Below are positions 39,937 to 48,676 of a DNA stretch of 64,000 nucleotides, piece by piece. Numbering within the stretch: the stretch's first letter is position 1; the number at the start of each line of letters is the position of its first letter. Under the pieces are notes generated by a model. It was not told the origin of the DNA. It saw only the letters and a list, made by a program, of their open reading frames with translations, and made no database searches. The stretch is from the NCBI RefSeq assembly GCF_015209745.1, contig NZ_CP063657.1, forward strand, positions 930,001-994,000. The letters are read 5' to 3'. This stretch comes from Lysobacter avium. GTDB lineage: Bacteria; Pseudomonadota; Gammaproteobacteria; Xanthomonadales; Xanthomonadaceae. A program made the position numbers and the translations under genes.

Positions 39937-40020
39937 GGTGATTGTCCTTGGGTGCGAATGTCCCCCGGCACCGTTGAAGCCGGTGCCTCCTCCTTTATTT
40001 CGCACCCAAGGACACTCACC
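39937..40020. repeat. covarying hairpin element, copy B
   Basis: Outer arms 39937-39958 and 39999-40020 pair at 21 of 22 positions. The inner boxes GCGAATGTCCCCCGGC and GTGCCTCCTCCTTTATTTCGC match copy A at 37085-37172, and an inner hairpin GGCACCG/CGGTGCC (39967-39987) takes the place of copy A's unrelated one. From 40021 to 40105 no gene or clear signal is seen. Confidence 0.8.
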
Positions 40021-40105
40021 CCCGTCGGTCAGCGTAGCGGCGGTGAGAGCGCAATCGCGCCGCCTTGCTTCGAGCGTAGCGCGGCGGCCCGAGAGCGGGA
40101 CCTGC

Positions 40106-40136
40106 AAAAAAAACGGCCGGATTTCTCCGGCCGTTT
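40106..40136 (-). terminator. Rho-independent terminator of sodB
   Basis: On the minus strand AACGGCCGG pairs with CCGGCCGTT around a 6-base loop and runs into eight T residues; the stem lies at 40112-40135, 24 bases after the sodB stop. Confidence 0.92.
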
Positions 40137-40159
40137 CGATCCGACACGTAGCGTGCGGC

Positions 40160-40738
40160 TTACTTCAGGTTCGACGCCACGAAGTCCCAGTTGACCAGCT
40201 TCCAGAACGTTTCCACGTACTTCGGCCGCGCGTTGCGGTAGTCGATGTAGTACGCGTGCTCCCAGACATCGCAGGTCAGCAGCGGCGTGTCGCTGCCGGT
40301 CAGCGGCGTGTTGGCGTTGGAGGTGCTGACCAGCGCCAGCGAACCGTCGGTGCGCTGTACCAGCCAACCCCAGCCGGAACCGAAGGTCTTGACCGCGGTA
40401 TCGCTGAACTGCTCCTTGAAGGTGGCGAAGTCGCCGAAGGACTTGTTGATCGCCTCGGCCAGCTTGCCGGTCGGCTCGCCGCCGCCGTTCGGGCTCAGGC
40501 AGTTCCAGTAGAAGGTGTGGTTCCAGACCTGGGCGGCGTTGTTGAACATCCCGCCCTGCGACTTGCGGATGATGTCCTCAAGCGGCATGTCGGCAAACTC
40601 GGTCCCTTCGATCATCTTGTTGAGGTTGTCGACGTAGGACTTGTGATGCTTGCCGTAGTGGAAGTCGATGGTCTCGCCGGAGATGTGCGGCTCCAGGGCG
40701 GTGCGTTCAAACGGAAGCGGTGGCAGTTCGATGGCCAT
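40160..40738 (-). CDS. sodB: superoxide dismutase [Fe/Mn]
   Basis: A 192-residue cytoplasmic dismutase. Metal ligands are the His in [11 protein letters not shown], the His in [11 protein letters not shown], the Asp and His in [14 protein letters not shown]. The [10 protein letters not shown] and GSGWGWLV segments and the length fit the iron-type SodB, although Fe and Mn forms cannot be told apart with certainty. AAGGAG lies 7 bases before the ATG. It is divergent from grxD across 145 bases, where both redox genes may share regulatory sites. Confidence 0.95.
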   Translation of the reverse strand: MAIELPPLPFERTALEPHISGETIDFHYGKHHKSYVDNLNKMIEGTEFADMPLEDIIRKSQGGMFNNAAQVWNHTFYWNCLSPNGGGEPTGKLAEAINKSFGDFATFKEQFSDTAVKTFGSGWGWLVQRTDGSLALVSTSNANTPLTGSDTPLLTCDVWEHAYYIDYRNARPKYVETFWKLVNWDFVASNLK

Positions 40739-40883
40739 TGGCGGGCTCCTTGCAGGCTGGCGGGGGAGACGACGGCACCCGGTGGGGCCGCCGACAGTGA
40801 TGAGGTATTACAATTGGCCATTCTATCCCCACCTCCGTTTCCGGGCCGTCAATGCCGGAAGCACCATTGCAGGAGCCGCGCCC

Positions 40884-41204
40884 ATGTCCGTGATGGACCA
40901 GATCCGGGCTGCAGTCGAAGGCCATGCGGTCGTGCTCTTCATGAAGGGCACGCCGCAATTTCCGATGTGTGAATTTTCCAGCCGCGCGGTACAGATCCTG
41001 CAGGCGGCTGGCGGCGCAGCCATGCACACCGTCAACGTGCTGGAGGAGCCGGAAATCCGTGCCAATCTGCCGCGTTACTCCAACTGGCCGACTTTTCCAC
41101 AGCTGTTCATCCATGGCGAGTTGATTGGCGGCAGCGACATCACCGCCGAGCTGGCCGAGTCGGGTGAGCTGGCGCGGATGTTGAGCGAGGCACTTCCACA
41201 GTGA
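40884..41204 (+). CDS. grxD: monothiol glutaredoxin (Grx4/GrxD type) with CEFS active site
   Basis: A 106-residue Grx4-type glutaredoxin, normally an iron-sulfur cluster carrier. The fold markers VVLFMKGTPQFPMC, NWPTFPQLFIHGELIGGSDI are present. The active site reads CEFS (codons TGT GAA TTT TCC) instead of the canonical CGFS, placing a Glu next to the cluster-ligand Cys. AGGAG lies 8 bases before the ATG at 40884. A TACAAT at 40808-40813 is a possible -10. The next gene starts within its stop codon. Confidence 0.93.
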   Translation: MSVMDQIRAAVEGHAVVLFMKGTPQFPMCEFSSRAVQILQAAGGAAMHTVNVLEEPEIRANLPRYSNWPTFPQLFIHGELIGGSDITAELAESGELARMLSEALPQ

Positions 41205-41944
41205 ACGCCCTGTTGGACACGATTCCTGGCGACGCCCTTGCCGGTCGCGTAGTGCTGGTGACCGGCGCACATGGGGGTTTGGGTAACCAGGCCGCCATCG
41301 CCTGCGCCCGCGCGGGCGCACAGCTGGTGCTGTCCGGCCGCAAGGTGCCGCGCCTCAACCGGGTGTACGACGCGGTGGCCGCTGCAGGTCTGGAACCGGT
41401 GCTGTACCCGCTGGATCTGGAAGGCGCCTCCCCGGATGATTACGCGCAGATGGCGGAGCGGATCGGCAACGAGCTGGGCCGACTGGACGGGGTGCTGCAC
41501 TGCGCGGCCGACTTTGCCGGGCTGACGCCGTTGCTGCACACCGATCCGGCGGCCTTCGCGCGCGCCATCCACGTCAACCTGACCGCGCCGTGGTGGCTCA
41601 GCCAGGCCTGCCTGCCGCTGCTCGCCCAGGCACCGGACGCTGCGCTCGTATTCGCGTTGGACGATCCGGCGCGGGTGGGCAAGGCGTTCTGGGGCGGCTA
41701 TGGCGTTGCCCAGCACGGACTGGCGGGTCTGGTGGGCATGCTGCACGCCGAATTGGCAAGCACCACGGTGCGCGTGTCCGGCCTGCAACCCGGGCCGATG
41801 CGCACCGCTTTGCGGGCGAAGGCGTACGTGGAGGAGGACGTTCAGCGCGCGGCCGATCCGGAGCGGTACGCACCGGCCTGCGTAACCCTGCTGTCGGGCG
41901 CCGGCGTGGCCCATCGCGGCCAGGTCTGGGCTCCAGTGGGTTGA
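41201..41944 (+). CDS. SDR family protein, YciK-like, with altered catalytic residues
   Basis: A 247-residue short-chain dehydrogenase fold with the NAD(P) motif VTGAHGGLGNQAA and CAADFAGLTPL. Its layout follows YciK-type proteins. The catalytic Tyr is present in WGGYGVAQHG but the Lys four residues on is replaced by Gln, and the usual active-site Ser region reads VFALDDPARV, without Ser. It may therefore lack normal dehydrogenase activity. It starts with GTG overlapping the grxD stop by 4 bases, so it is coupled to the glutaredoxin. Confidence 0.88.
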   Translation: MNALLDTIPGDALAGRVVLVTGAHGGLGNQAAIACARAGAQLVLSGRKVPRLNRVYDAVAAAGLEPVLYPLDLEGASPDDYAQMAERIGNELGRLDGVLHCAADFAGLTPLLHTDPAAFARAIHVNLTAPWWLSQACLPLLAQAPDAALVFALDDPARVGKAFWGGYGVAQHGLAGLVGMLHAELASTTVRVSGLQPGPMRTALRAKAYVEEDVQRAADPERYAPACVTLLSGAGVAHRGQVWAPVG

Positions 41945-41954
41945 CCTGCCGCCC

Positions 41955-42548
41955 ATGACCATCACCGCGGCCGCCCTTCTGCTGTTCCTGATCCTGGATC
42001 CTCTGGGCAATATCCCGATCTTCCTGAGCATGCTCCGCACGTTGTCGCCGGAGCGACAGCGCTACGTGCTGGCGCGTGAGCTCCTGATTGCGCTGGGCGT
42101 GTTGATGATCTTCCTGTGGGGAGGCAAGTACGCCCTGGAAGCCATGCACCTGCGCCAGGACTCGGTGTCGATTGCCGGCGGCATCGTCCTGTTCCTGATC
42201 GGCATCCGGATGATCTTTCCCCCGCCAGAGGGGCTGATGGGAGAGTTGCCCGACGGTGAACCCTTCATCGTGCCGCTGGCCATTCCGCTGGTGGCCGGGC
42301 CTTCAGGCATGGCTGCGGTGCTTCTGCTGGGCAGCAACGAGCCCGGTCGCCTGATGGAATGGAGCCTGGCGCTGCTGATCGCGTGGGGCGCCACGGCGGC
42401 GATCCTGTTCTCGGCCACCTACCTGTACAAGCTGCTGGGCATGCGCGTGTTGACCGCGGTCGAGCGCCTGATGGGAATGCTGCTGGTGGCGATTTCGGTG
42501 CAGATGTTCCTCGACGGTCTGGTCGGGTATTTGGGCATCGCGGTCTGA
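41955..42548 (+). CDS. MarC family membrane protein (UPF0056)
   Basis: A 197-residue inner-membrane protein with six hydrophobic segments. FLILDPLGNIPIFLSMLRTL, SIAGGIVLFLIGIRMIF and PLAIPLVAGPSGMAAVLLL are typical MarC/YhgN sequences. The biological role is not established; the former link to multiple antibiotic resistance has been withdrawn. It follows the SDR gene by 10 bases and probably belongs to the grxD transcript. Confidence 0.9.
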   Translation: MTITAAALLLFLILDPLGNIPIFLSMLRTLSPERQRYVLARELLIALGVLMIFLWGGKYALEAMHLRQDSVSIAGGIVLFLIGIRMIFPPPEGLMGELPDGEPFIVPLAIPLVAGPSGMAAVLLLGSNEPGRLMEWSLALLIAWGATAAILFSATYLYKLLGMRVLTAVERLMGMLLVAISVQMFLDGLVGYLGIAV

Positions 42549-42731
42549 GGCAAGCACGCACGCCGTGCCGTTTTCGTCATTGGCCGGTAACACGCGCAAG
42601 CTATCGTTTCTCCGTGTTAAACTGCCGTTAACCGGCGACGCAGTCGGTTTTTTACATCCCAGCGATCCGGAAATCATGCCAGCGACCTGTCGCTGGACGT
42701 GCCCGTTACCCACGCCCGAGGCCCTTTTGCC

Positions 42732-45700
42732 ATGACCCACCCCAGCCGCGTCCGGTTGTCCAAGCTCACTTTGGGACTGCTCGTCGTCCTCGCTTCCGCC
42801 CCCGTCTTTGCCCAGAGCACGTCCGCCGGCCTCGGTGGCCAGGTCGTCGGTGCTGATGGCCAGCCGGTCGCCGGTGCGGAAGTCACCATCGTCCATGCCG
42901 AGTCGGGCACGGTGAGCCGCGTCACCACCGATGCCAGCGGTCGCTACAACGCCCGCGGTCTGCGCGTCGGTGGCCCGTACACGGTGACCATCAACAAGGC
43001 GGGTGCAGGCAGCCGGTCGCAGGACGACATCTACCTGCCGCTGAACCAGGTCGCGACCGTCAACGCGCAGCTCAACAATGACGTGACCACCCTGGGCTCG
43101 GTCCAGGCCGTGGCGACGATGGGCGGCTCGGAGATCTTCAGCGCAGAGAAAATGGGTACCGGTACCAACGTCACCCGCGAGACGATTGACGCGCTGCCCT
43201 CGGCCAACCGCAACATCCAGGACTACATCCGCCTGGATCCGCGCATCTCCCAGATCAGCAAGGCGGACGGCGCGATTTCCGCTGGCGGCCAGAACACCCG
43301 ATACAACGCGATCCGGATCGACGGCATCAGCGCGTCGGACCCGTTCGGCCTGGAGTCCAACAACCTGCCGACCGAGCGCCAGCCCGTCTCGATGGACGCG
43401 ATCGAAGAGATCACCATCGATCTGGCCAACTACGACACCACCATCAGCGGCGGCACCGGCGCGGTGGTCAACGCGGTCACCAAGTCGGGTACCAACGAGT
43501 ACCACGGCACGGTCTACTACACCTACCGCGACAAGGACCTGGTCCGCACGCGCCTGGAAGGCGACCGCGGGGATTTCAACGGCTTCAACGATGAACAGAC
43601 CTACGGCATGACCTTCGGTGGGCCGATCGTCAAGGACAAGCTGTTCTTCTTCGCCAACTACGAGAAGTACGAGCGTTCGGCACCCGGCGTCGCGCTGGCA
43701 AGCACGCCGTTTGGCAAGGGTGACATCACTGCGGCTGACATCTCCACCGTGCAGAACCTGATGTCCGCCAAGGGTTACGACGTTGGCGGTCTGTCCGCGC
43801 CCGACAGCAAGACCGAGATCGAGGAGTACGCGGTCAAGCTGGACTGGAACATCAACGACAACCACCGCGCCGCCCTGCGTTACAACAAGATGGAGCAGGA
43901 CGTGATGCGCTTCCCGGGCATCGGCACCGGCACCGTATCGCTGAGCAACTACTGGTACTCGCAGCCCAAGATCTACGAGACGTGGATGGGCGAAGTGTTC
44001 TCCGACTGGAGCGAGAACTTCTCCACCGAGTTCAAGGTCTCGCACAAGGACTACTCGGCCAACCGCGTGCCCAACGTCAACCTGCCGCAGATCCGCGTCA
44101 ACGGATTTGGTGACAACAACGCGGCGTTGCTGTTCGGAACCGAGCAGAACACGCACGTCAACATCATCGAGAGCAAGGAGCTGAGCGCGTTCGGTGCCGC
44201 CATCTGGTACGCCGGCGATCACACCGTCAAGTTCGGCTTCGACTACTCCGACAACGACCTGATGAACTTCTACGGTCGCAACCTCAACGGCGTCTACGAG
44301 TTCAAGGATCTGGACGCGTTCGTTGCCGGCACGCCTTCGCGCTACCAGTTGCGGGCGCCGCGTCCGGGTGGCAGCCGCGCCGACATCCCGGCCAGCTTCA
44401 CCCTCAAGAACACCGGCGTGTTCCTGCAGGACACCTGGGCGATCAACTACAACCTGAACCTGATGGCAGGGGTCCGCGTCGACATGCCGTCCTTCAGCGA
44501 CCAGCGCCTGTACAACGCGCGCATCGAGCAGCTGTACGGCTACAACAACACCAATCTGGTGGACAGCAACCTCGTGCAGCCGCGCGTGGGCTTCAACTAC
44601 ACCTTCGACAGCGATCGTCCGACCCAGCTGCGCGGCGGCATCGGCCTGTTCGGCGGTGCGGCTCCCAACGTCTGGCTCGCTGGTGCGTACCAGAACACCG
44701 GCCTGAACTACGTCGAGTACGATCTGCGCGGCGGCCAGGCACCGACCTTCGATCCGTCCCAGCCGCCGTCCACCGCCGGCCTGACCCCGGGCGCGGCACG
44801 CCAGAACGTCGACCTGATCGAGCCGGGCACCAAGCTGCCGTCGGTCTGGAAGACCAACCTGGCCTTCGATCACGAGCTGCCGTGGCACGGCATCGTGGCC
44901 TCGGCGGAGTTGCTGTTCACCAAGGTCAATGACGGCATCTACTTCGAGCGCCTGGACGTGATGAACCCGACGTTCACCGGCACCATGGACGGCCGCGACA
45001 ACTACTGGAACGCCGCCGGCCGTGACCCGGCCAACGCGGGCCGGTTCGGCATGGAAGCGGGCAGGATCGGTGGCAGCAATTGCAGCGCCGACGTGGTTGC
45101 CGCCGGCATGTGCCCGGACGTCAAGGCCAACCGTCCCGGCGACATCGGTGACGTGCTCCTGCTGCGCAACACCAGCAAGGGCAGCAGCTCGCAGGCGACG
45201 TTCTCGCTGAGCAAGCCGATGACCCAGAACTGGGGCTGGTCGCTGGGTTATACCTTTACCCAGGCCAAGGAAGTCAGCCCGCTGACCAGCTCGCAGAACA
45301 CCTCGAACTGGGGCAACACGCTGATCTACAACGCCAACGAAAACGTGGCCTACGACTCGCGCTACGCAATCAAGGACCGCGTCACCGGAACCCTGCAGTG
45401 GCAGCACAACTTCTTTGGTGACAACACCACCAGCGTCGGCCTGTTCTACGAGGGCCGCTCGGGGCGTCCGTACAGCTACATCTACTACAACGACGCCAAC
45501 GGCGACGGTGCCAACACCAACGACCTGTTCTACGTGCCGGCCGGCCCGGGCGACGTGATGTGGACTGGCAATGCCGACTCGACGCCGGCGCAGATGGAGC
45601 AGCAGTTCTTCGACTGGATGGCCGCGAACGCACCCGAGTTGCAGGGCCATCGTGGCAGCGTGGCTCCGGCCAACGGCTTCCGCGCCGGCTGGACCAACAG

Positions 45701-46004
45701 CTTCGACGTCCGCGTCAGCCAGGAACTGCCCGGCTTCTTCAAGGGCCACAAGGCCGAGCTCGCGCTGGACGTGATGAACGTTGGCAACCTGCTCAACAAG
45801 GACTGGGGCCTGATCGAGGACTACGGCTTCTACGCGACCCGTCGCGTGGTCAACTACGCCGGTATTGACCCGGTCACCGGCAAGTACGTCTACAACTTCT
45901 CCGGTTCCACCGACAATGCGCAGGTCCAGGAAAACAACAACGACAAGGGCAACACCGCCGTGTCGCGCTGGTCGATGATGTTGAGCTTCAAGTACAAGTT
46001 CTGA
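42732..46004 (+). CDS. TonB-dependent receptor with carboxypeptidase-regulatory-like N-domain (Oar-like)
   Basis: A 1090-residue outer-membrane receptor. Signal peptide to AFAQ (residues 1-28), then a CarboxypepD_reg-like beta-sandwich (about 31-115, GLGGQVVGADGQPVAGAEV), a plug (RETIDALPSANRNIQDYIRLDP) and a long barrel ending in the aromatic terminus KYKF. Xanthomonadaceae carry many receptors of this Oar-like class; the ligand is unknown. No TonB box is clear. The ATG at 42732 follows MPVTHARGPFA of an in-frame upstream extension that does not look like a signal peptide. It ends at a strong terminator. Confidence 0.93.
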   Translation: MTHPSRVRLSKLTLGLLVVLASAPVFAQSTSAGLGGQVVGADGQPVAGAEVTIVHAESGTVSRVTTDASGRYNARGLRVGGPYTVTINKAGAGSRSQDDIYLPLNQVATVNAQLNNDVTTLGSVQAVATMGGSEIFSAEKMGTGTNVTRETIDALPSANRNIQDYIRLDPRISQISKADGAISAGGQNTRYNAIRIDGISASDPFGLESNNLPTERQPVSMDAIEEITIDLANYDTTISGGTGAVVNAVTKSGTNEYHGTVYYTYRDKDLVRTRLEGDRGDFNGFNDEQTYGMTFGGPIVKDKLFFFANYEKYERSAPGVALASTPFGKGDITAADISTVQNLMSAKGYDVGGLSAPDSKTEIEEYAVKLDWNINDNHRAALRYNKMEQDVMRFPGIGTGTVSLSNYWYSQPKIYETWMGEVFSDWSENFSTEFKVSHKDYSANRVPNVNLPQIRVNGFGDNNAALLFGTEQNTHVNIIESKELSAFGAAIWYAGDHTVKFGFDYSDNDLMNFYGRNLNGVYEFKDLDAFVAGTPSRYQLRAPRPGGSRADIPASFTLKNTGVFLQDTWAINYNLNLMAGVRVDMPSFSDQRLYNARIEQLYGYNNTNLVDSNLVQPRVGFNYTFDSDRPTQLRGGIGLFGGAAPNVWLAGAYQNTGLNYVEYDLRGGQAPTFDPSQPPSTAGLTPGAARQNVDLIEPGTKLPSVWKTNLAFDHELPWHGIVASAELLFTKVNDGIYFERLDVMNPTFTGTMDGRDNYWNAAGRDPANAGRFGMEAGRIGGSNCSADVVAAGMCPDVKANRPGDIGDVLLLRNTSKGSSSQATFSLSKPMTQNWGWSLGYTFTQAKEVSPLTSSQNTSNWGNTLIYNANENVAYDSRYAIKDRVTGTLQWQHNFFGDNTTSVGLFYEGRSGRPYSYIYYNDANGDGANTNDLFYVPAGPGDVMWTGNADSTPAQMEQQFFDWMAANAPELQGHRGSVAPANGFRAGWTNSFDVRVSQELPGFFKGHKAELALDVMNVGNLLNKDWGLIEDYGFYATRRVVNYAGIDPVTGKYVYNFSGSTDNAQVQENNNDKGNTAVSRWSMMLSFKYKF

Positions 46005-46032
46005 TTCCGGTCAGGACGATGCACGACGGAAG

Positions 46033-46056
46033 CGGCCGGGGAAACCCGGCCGTTTT
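46033..46056 (+). terminator. Rho-independent terminator after the TonB receptor
   Basis: CGGCCGGG at 46033-46040 and CCCGGCCG at 46045-46052 form a perfect 8-bp stem with a GAAA tetraloop, followed by TTTT. Confidence 0.92.
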
Positions 46057-46114
46057 CATGTGTCTGCGTTAAAGTCGCCCGGTCAAGCGAAAAACAAGAA
46101 GGAAACACCCGCAA

Positions 46115-47497
46115 ATGAGTCATCCCAGCAACGCCGTCCTGCCCACCGTCAACGCCCGGATCCATCCGCGCGGGGGGCTGGACATTCTTTCGCGCAAGGA
46201 AGTCGCGCGCCTGGCCGATGCGTCCAGTGGCGGCATGCACGATCTGCTGCGCCGTTGCGCGCTGGCGGTCATGACCAGCGGCAGCACCTCCGACGATCCG
46301 CGCGCCGCGCAGGAGCTGTATCCGAACTTCGACATCCAGGTCCACCAGCAGGATCGCGGCGTGCGCATCGACCTGCAGCACGCCCCGGCGATGGCGTTCG
46401 TGGACGGCGAGATCATCCACGGCGTGGCCGAACTGCTGGCTGCGGTCGTACGCGACCTTGCCTACCGCTCGATCGAGCTGGGGCAGGAGGGCGATCGCGA
46501 CCTGCACAGCAGCGAGGGCATCACCGATGCGGTCTTCGGCCTGCTGCGCAACGCCCAAGCGCTGCTGCCCGCCGACCCCAACCTGGTCGTGTGCTGGGGC
46601 GGCCACTCGATCAACCGCGAGGAGTACCTCTATACCAAGGAGGTCGGCTACGAGCTGGGTCTGCGCGGGCTGGACATCTGCACCGGATGCGGTCCCGGCG
46701 CAATGAAGGGCCCGATGAAGGGCGCCACGATCGCCCACGCCAAACAGCGCAAGCGCCACATGCGCTATATCGGCGTCACCGAGCCGGGCATCATCGCGGC
46801 CGAGTCGCCGAACCCGATCGTGAACCACCTGGTGATCATGCCGGACATCGAGAAGCGCCTGGAGGCGTTCGTGCGTCTTGGCCATGGCATCGTGGTGTTC
46901 CCCGGTGGCGTGGGTACCGCGGAGGAAATCCTCTACCTGCTGGGCATTCTGCTGCGCGAGGAGAACGCCGACGTGCCATTCCCGCTGGTATTCAGCGGAC
47001 CGACCAGCGCGGCGCCGTACTTCGAACAGATCGACCGCTTCATCCGCCTGACCCTGGGCGATGCGGCGACCCGGCGCTACCAGATCATCACCGGCGACCC
47101 GACCGCGGTCGCCCGGCGCATGGGGAACGGTGTCCGCAAGGTACGCGAGCACCGCCTGAACATGCGCGACTCGTTCTTCTTCAACTGGTCGCTCAATGTA
47201 CCGCTGGAGTTCCAGCAGCCGTTCATCCCGACCCACGAAGCGATGGCGTCACTGGACCTGCACCACGGCCGCAAACCGTTCGAACTGGCAGCCGACCTGC
47301 GCCGCGCGTTCTCCGGCATCGTCGCCGGCAACGTCAAGGAAGACGGACTGCGTCGCATCGAGGAGCACGGCCCGTTCGAGATCCACGGCGACCCGGAGAT
47401 CATGGCCTCCCTCGACGCATTGCTGCTGGCGTTTGTCGAGCAGCGGCGGATGAAGATCGCCGGTGACTACAAGCCCTGTTATCGCGTGGTGGCTTGA
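46115..47497 (+). CDS. ppnN: pyrimidine/purine nucleotide 5'-monophosphate nucleosidase (LOG family)
   Basis: A 460-residue cytoplasmic nucleosidase that splits nucleoside monophosphates into base and ribose 5-phosphate. The central LOG domain has VCWGGHSINREEYLYTKEVG, CTGCGPGAMKGPMKGA and the signature FPGGVGTAEEILYLLG; the flanking N- and C-terminal parts match the long YgdH/PpnN form (454 residues in E. coli), which is controlled by (p)ppGpp. AAGGAAAC lies upstream of the ATG. It is convergent with the sensor kinase, 3 bases apart. Confidence 0.95.
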   Translation: MSHPSNAVLPTVNARIHPRGGLDILSRKEVARLADASSGGMHDLLRRCALAVMTSGSTSDDPRAAQELYPNFDIQVHQQDRGVRIDLQHAPAMAFVDGEIIHGVAELLAAVVRDLAYRSIELGQEGDRDLHSSEGITDAVFGLLRNAQALLPADPNLVVCWGGHSINREEYLYTKEVGYELGLRGLDICTGCGPGAMKGPMKGATIAHAKQRKRHMRYIGVTEPGIIAAESPNPIVNHLVIMPDIEKRLEAFVRLGHGIVVFPGGVGTAEEILYLLGILLREENADVPFPLVFSGPTSAAPYFEQIDRFIRLTLGDAATRRYQIITGDPTAVARRMGNGVRKVREHRLNMRDSFFFNWSLNVPLEFQQPFIPTHEAMASLDLHHGRKPFELAADLRRAFSGIVAGNVKEDGLRRIEEHGPFEIHGDPEIMASLDALLLAFVEQRRMKIAGDYKPCYRVVA

Positions 47498-47500
47498 CGC

Positions 47501-48523
47501 TCAGGCGGCTACAGGCAGCCGCACCGTGGCGATGAAGCGTCCGTCCTCGACCTGCGTCTGTACGCTGCCGCGACCGTCCGTCATCGCCTCGATCCGCACC
47601 TGCGACGCATTCAGACCGATCTGATGGCCGGGTGCCGAAGTGCTCCCGGAAGCGGGGAGGGGATTGCTGATCCGGACGATCACGTGCTCCGGCGTTGTCG
47701 TCACCCGCACATCCACGTCGCCCTGCGGGAGCCGCTCAACGCCATGACGCACCGCGTTCTCGACCAGCGGCTGGATGGAAAGTGCCGGGACCGTCACCGC
47801 TGGCAGCTCGCGCGGCAGGTGCCAGTGCACCGTGAGCCGATCACCAAATCGCAGCGCCTCGATTTCCAGATAGCGGCGCGCAAGCGACAGCTCATCCGCC
47901 AGCAGGATCTGCCGCGGTCCGCCCAGCGCGGCGCGGAACAGGTCCGCCAGGTCGAGCAGCAGACGCTCCGCCTCCTCCGGCCGCTCGTGCACCAGCGCCG
48001 CGCCGGTGTTGAGCGTGTTGAAAAGGAAATGGGGGCGGATGCGTGCCTGCAGTGCCTGCAGTTCGGACTGCTTGGCGCGCACGGCGTGCAGACGGCCACG
48101 CCAGTGGTTTTGGAATGCGGCTACTCCCAGGAAGCCAAAGGCGAGCGCAATTCCGGTCACGCGTGCTGTCAAGAGCATCCAACCGCTCGGCTCCATCGGC
48201 CAACTGCCACTGGCGAGTAGCCACGCAAGCGCGAGAACCACCCACGTGTCGAGGAGCAGAAAGGCCAGAACCACCCAAGCTAAACGCTGCGGACTCACGG
48301 TCCGCAGCCGTCTTTGAAGAAGAAATATCCACGAGAGAGTGATCAGCGAGACCCACTGGATCATCAGCGAGGCGAGGCCGAAATAAACGACCCGGTCTCC
48401 GTGAAGGCTGGGTGCCAGAGAGAGGATGATCGCCAGGCATTCCCCGGCAATCATCACCCACACGATCGTGGGAGCCTGCGAGAGGGTGTCGAGAGGATGC
48501 GTCGATGCTTCGAGGGTCTGCAT
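47501..48523 (-). CDS. LytS/AlgZ-type sensor histidine kinase without adjacent response regulator
   Basis: A 340-residue membrane kinase with four N-terminal hydrophobic helices (residues about 20-145), then a His_kinase domain with the H-box ARIRPHFLFNTLNT and an ATPase domain with LSIQPLVENAVRHGVE and GHQIGLNASQVRIEAM. This is the layout of AlgZ/FimS and LytS. In Pseudomonas aeruginosa AlgZ with AlgR controls the minor-pilin operon fimU-pilVWXY1Y2E. Here the kinase gene is divergent from the minor-pilin operon across 153 bases, but no response-regulator gene is next to it. ATG 48523 is used; a TTG three codons earlier is unlikely. Confidence 0.88.
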   Translation of the reverse strand: MQTLEASTHPLDTLSQAPTIVWVMIAGECLAIILSLAPSLHGDRVVYFGLASLMIQWVSLITLSWIFLLQRRLRTVSPQRLAWVVLAFLLLDTWVVLALAWLLASGSWPMEPSGWMLLTARVTGIALAFGFLGVAAFQNHWRGRLHAVRAKQSELQALQARIRPHFLFNTLNTGAALVHERPEEAERLLLDLADLFRAALGGPRQILLADELSLARRYLEIEALRFGDRLTVHWHLPRELPAVTVPALSIQPLVENAVRHGVERLPQGDVDVRVTTTPEHVIVRISNPLPASGSTSAPGHQIGLNASQVRIEAMTDGRGSVQTQVEDGRFIATVRLPVAA

Positions 48524-48676
48524 ACGCGGCAAGTATGGACAACTATCGGCGCCCGCGGACGAACAGATCGCGGTGACTCCCGCTCAGGCTCGGTTCCGGG
48601 CCGTCCATCGGAAAACGGTGGTGTCCGCGCATGGGCCCAGATACCGTCGTCAATCAGGAATCTCCGGGGAGGGAGA

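Noticed and set aside
37085..40020. Integron attC sites as an explanation of the two hairpin elements
   Set aside because: The attC core sites (RYYYAAC and GTTRRRY) are missing, no integrase or gene cassette is present, and neighbours are housekeeping genes.
37085..40020. REP/RAYT elements as an explanation of the two hairpin elements
   Set aside because: The GTAG/GGAG head and short fixed stem of Xanthomonadaceae REPs are not seen, and the arms differ completely between the copies.
42303..45749. Open frame of 1148 codons on the minus strand
   Set aside because: It is antisense to the TonB receptor gene, made by the codon bias of GC-rich DNA. Its sequence is low in complexity (Val/Gly/Arg/Asp-rich) with no recognisable domain.
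48640..48660. AlgR-type binding site in ACCGTCGTC before fimT
   Set aside because: It lacks bases of the CCGTTCGTC consensus and such short matches are common in GC-rich DNA.
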